Positions 17,278-17,462 of a stretch of 17,462 nucleotides of DNA are shown here, in pieces. The stretch spans positions 1 through 17,462 of the forward strand of contig NW_005178402.1 in the NCBI RefSeq assembly GCF_000341285.1, given 5' to 3'. The stretch's first letter is position 1; every line of letters starts with the position of its first letter. The translations under genes and the position numbers were made by a program. This stretch comes from Galdieria sulphuraria (taxonomy: Eukaryota > Rhodophyta > Bangiophyceae > Galdieriales > Galdieriaceae). The notes below the pieces were generated by a model, which worked only from the letters and a program-made list of their open reading frames with translations, ran no database searches and was not told where the DNA came from.

Positions 17278-17462
17278 GAAGTAAATTCAAAAACGCCGAA
17301 GACCTTCTCAACAAACTTTTCACAAGGACTTTTGTAGAGCACGTTCCCTTCTGATGCAAATCAATAGCTTTCTTTGCGTCCCGTTCTGCTTCTTGAAACT
17401 TCTCTAGTATCAGTCTTGTTTGGGCTAAATTGGAATAAAGAGCTTGAAGTGTGCTACGCTTT
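16964..17462 (-). CDS. TPR-repeat protein, C-terminal part (runs off the window)
   Basis: The minus-strand frame is open from the window end (17461) to the TGA at 16964-16966, giving 165 residues without the N-terminus. Two tetratricopeptide repeats are visible: QALYSNLAQTRLILEKFQEA followed by ERDAKKAIDL, and RRSSAFLNLLQLDSALASL followed by EQVRKLEPNN. Both have the usual A/Y/L spacing, the second ending in the LEPNN turn. After about residue 100 the chain is polar and low in structure, to the C-terminal LNNNKE. TPR arrays act as protein-binding scaffolds, often in co-chaperones. The visible part does not fix the family; no J, FKBP or SGT-type domain is seen. About 62 residues lie outside the repeat unit, which shows that this copy is the continuous one. 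Confidence 0.75.
   Translation of the reverse strand, partial: KRSTLQALYSNLAQTRLILEKFQEAERDAKKAIDLHQKGTCSTKVLVKSLLRRSSAFLNLLQLDSALASLEQVRKLEPNNPECHRLYSLVTQALVDQGTEASSNYEQKNQRRHILDSPQSLLFAVRTDKQPNEYLSSQISKTYSKPCALIQELCFEEGNLNNNKE

Overview
The window is nuclear DNA of a eukaryote. Four intact genes have orthologs only in eukaryotes or in mitochondrial carriers. Their reading frames are cut by very short GT-AG introns (37, 39, 45, 51, 53, 61 and 85 nt), the DNA is AT-rich, and genes lie close together. This fits a unicellular cyanidiophyte red alga such as Galdieria best. That is an inference from style, not a match to a known genome. No viral, plasmid or CRISPR features were seen.

Layout. Bases 1-1778 hold the 3' part of a gene whose product joins the C-terminal part of a STAND/archaeal-type ATPase domain, a PD-(D/E)XK-like region and a C-terminal SAM domain. 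Bases 1779-7781 hold no intact gene but contain several decayed ones. The clearest is a frameshifted remnant of the flap endonuclease FEN1 (about 7099-7334). A Cys-rich remnant just upstream resembles the zinc-binding C-terminus of DNA polymerase alpha. There are also a possible decayed tRNA and several unidentified interrupted reading frames on both strands.

Bases 7782-10142 and 14917-17277 are two copies of a 2,361-bp direct repeat, 7,135 bp apart. They show six substitutions and no gaps. Each copy carries a complete three-exon mitochondrial carrier gene of the SLC25A38/Hem25 type and, convergent to it, the 3' end of a TPR-protein gene. Only the right copy continues into the rest of the TPR gene, so the right copy is probably ancestral and the left copy derived.

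Between the repeats, after a gene-poor stretch (10143-11831), lie RPA1 (five exons, 11832-13968) and MED20 (two exons, 14010-14824), separated by only 41 bp. The inferred ancestral order is RPA1 > MED20 > SLC25A38 > < TPR gene. RPA1 acts in replication and repair, MED20 in Pol II transcription, the carrier in the mitochondrial inner membrane and the TPR protein probably as an adaptor. They look like housekeeping neighbours rather than one pathway.

The points most worth following are the ATPase/nuclease-like/SAM protein, the young segmental duplication with its cut neighbour gene, an RPA1 that has lost most zinc-binding cysteines of its DBD-C ribbon, and the graveyard of replication-gene fragments.
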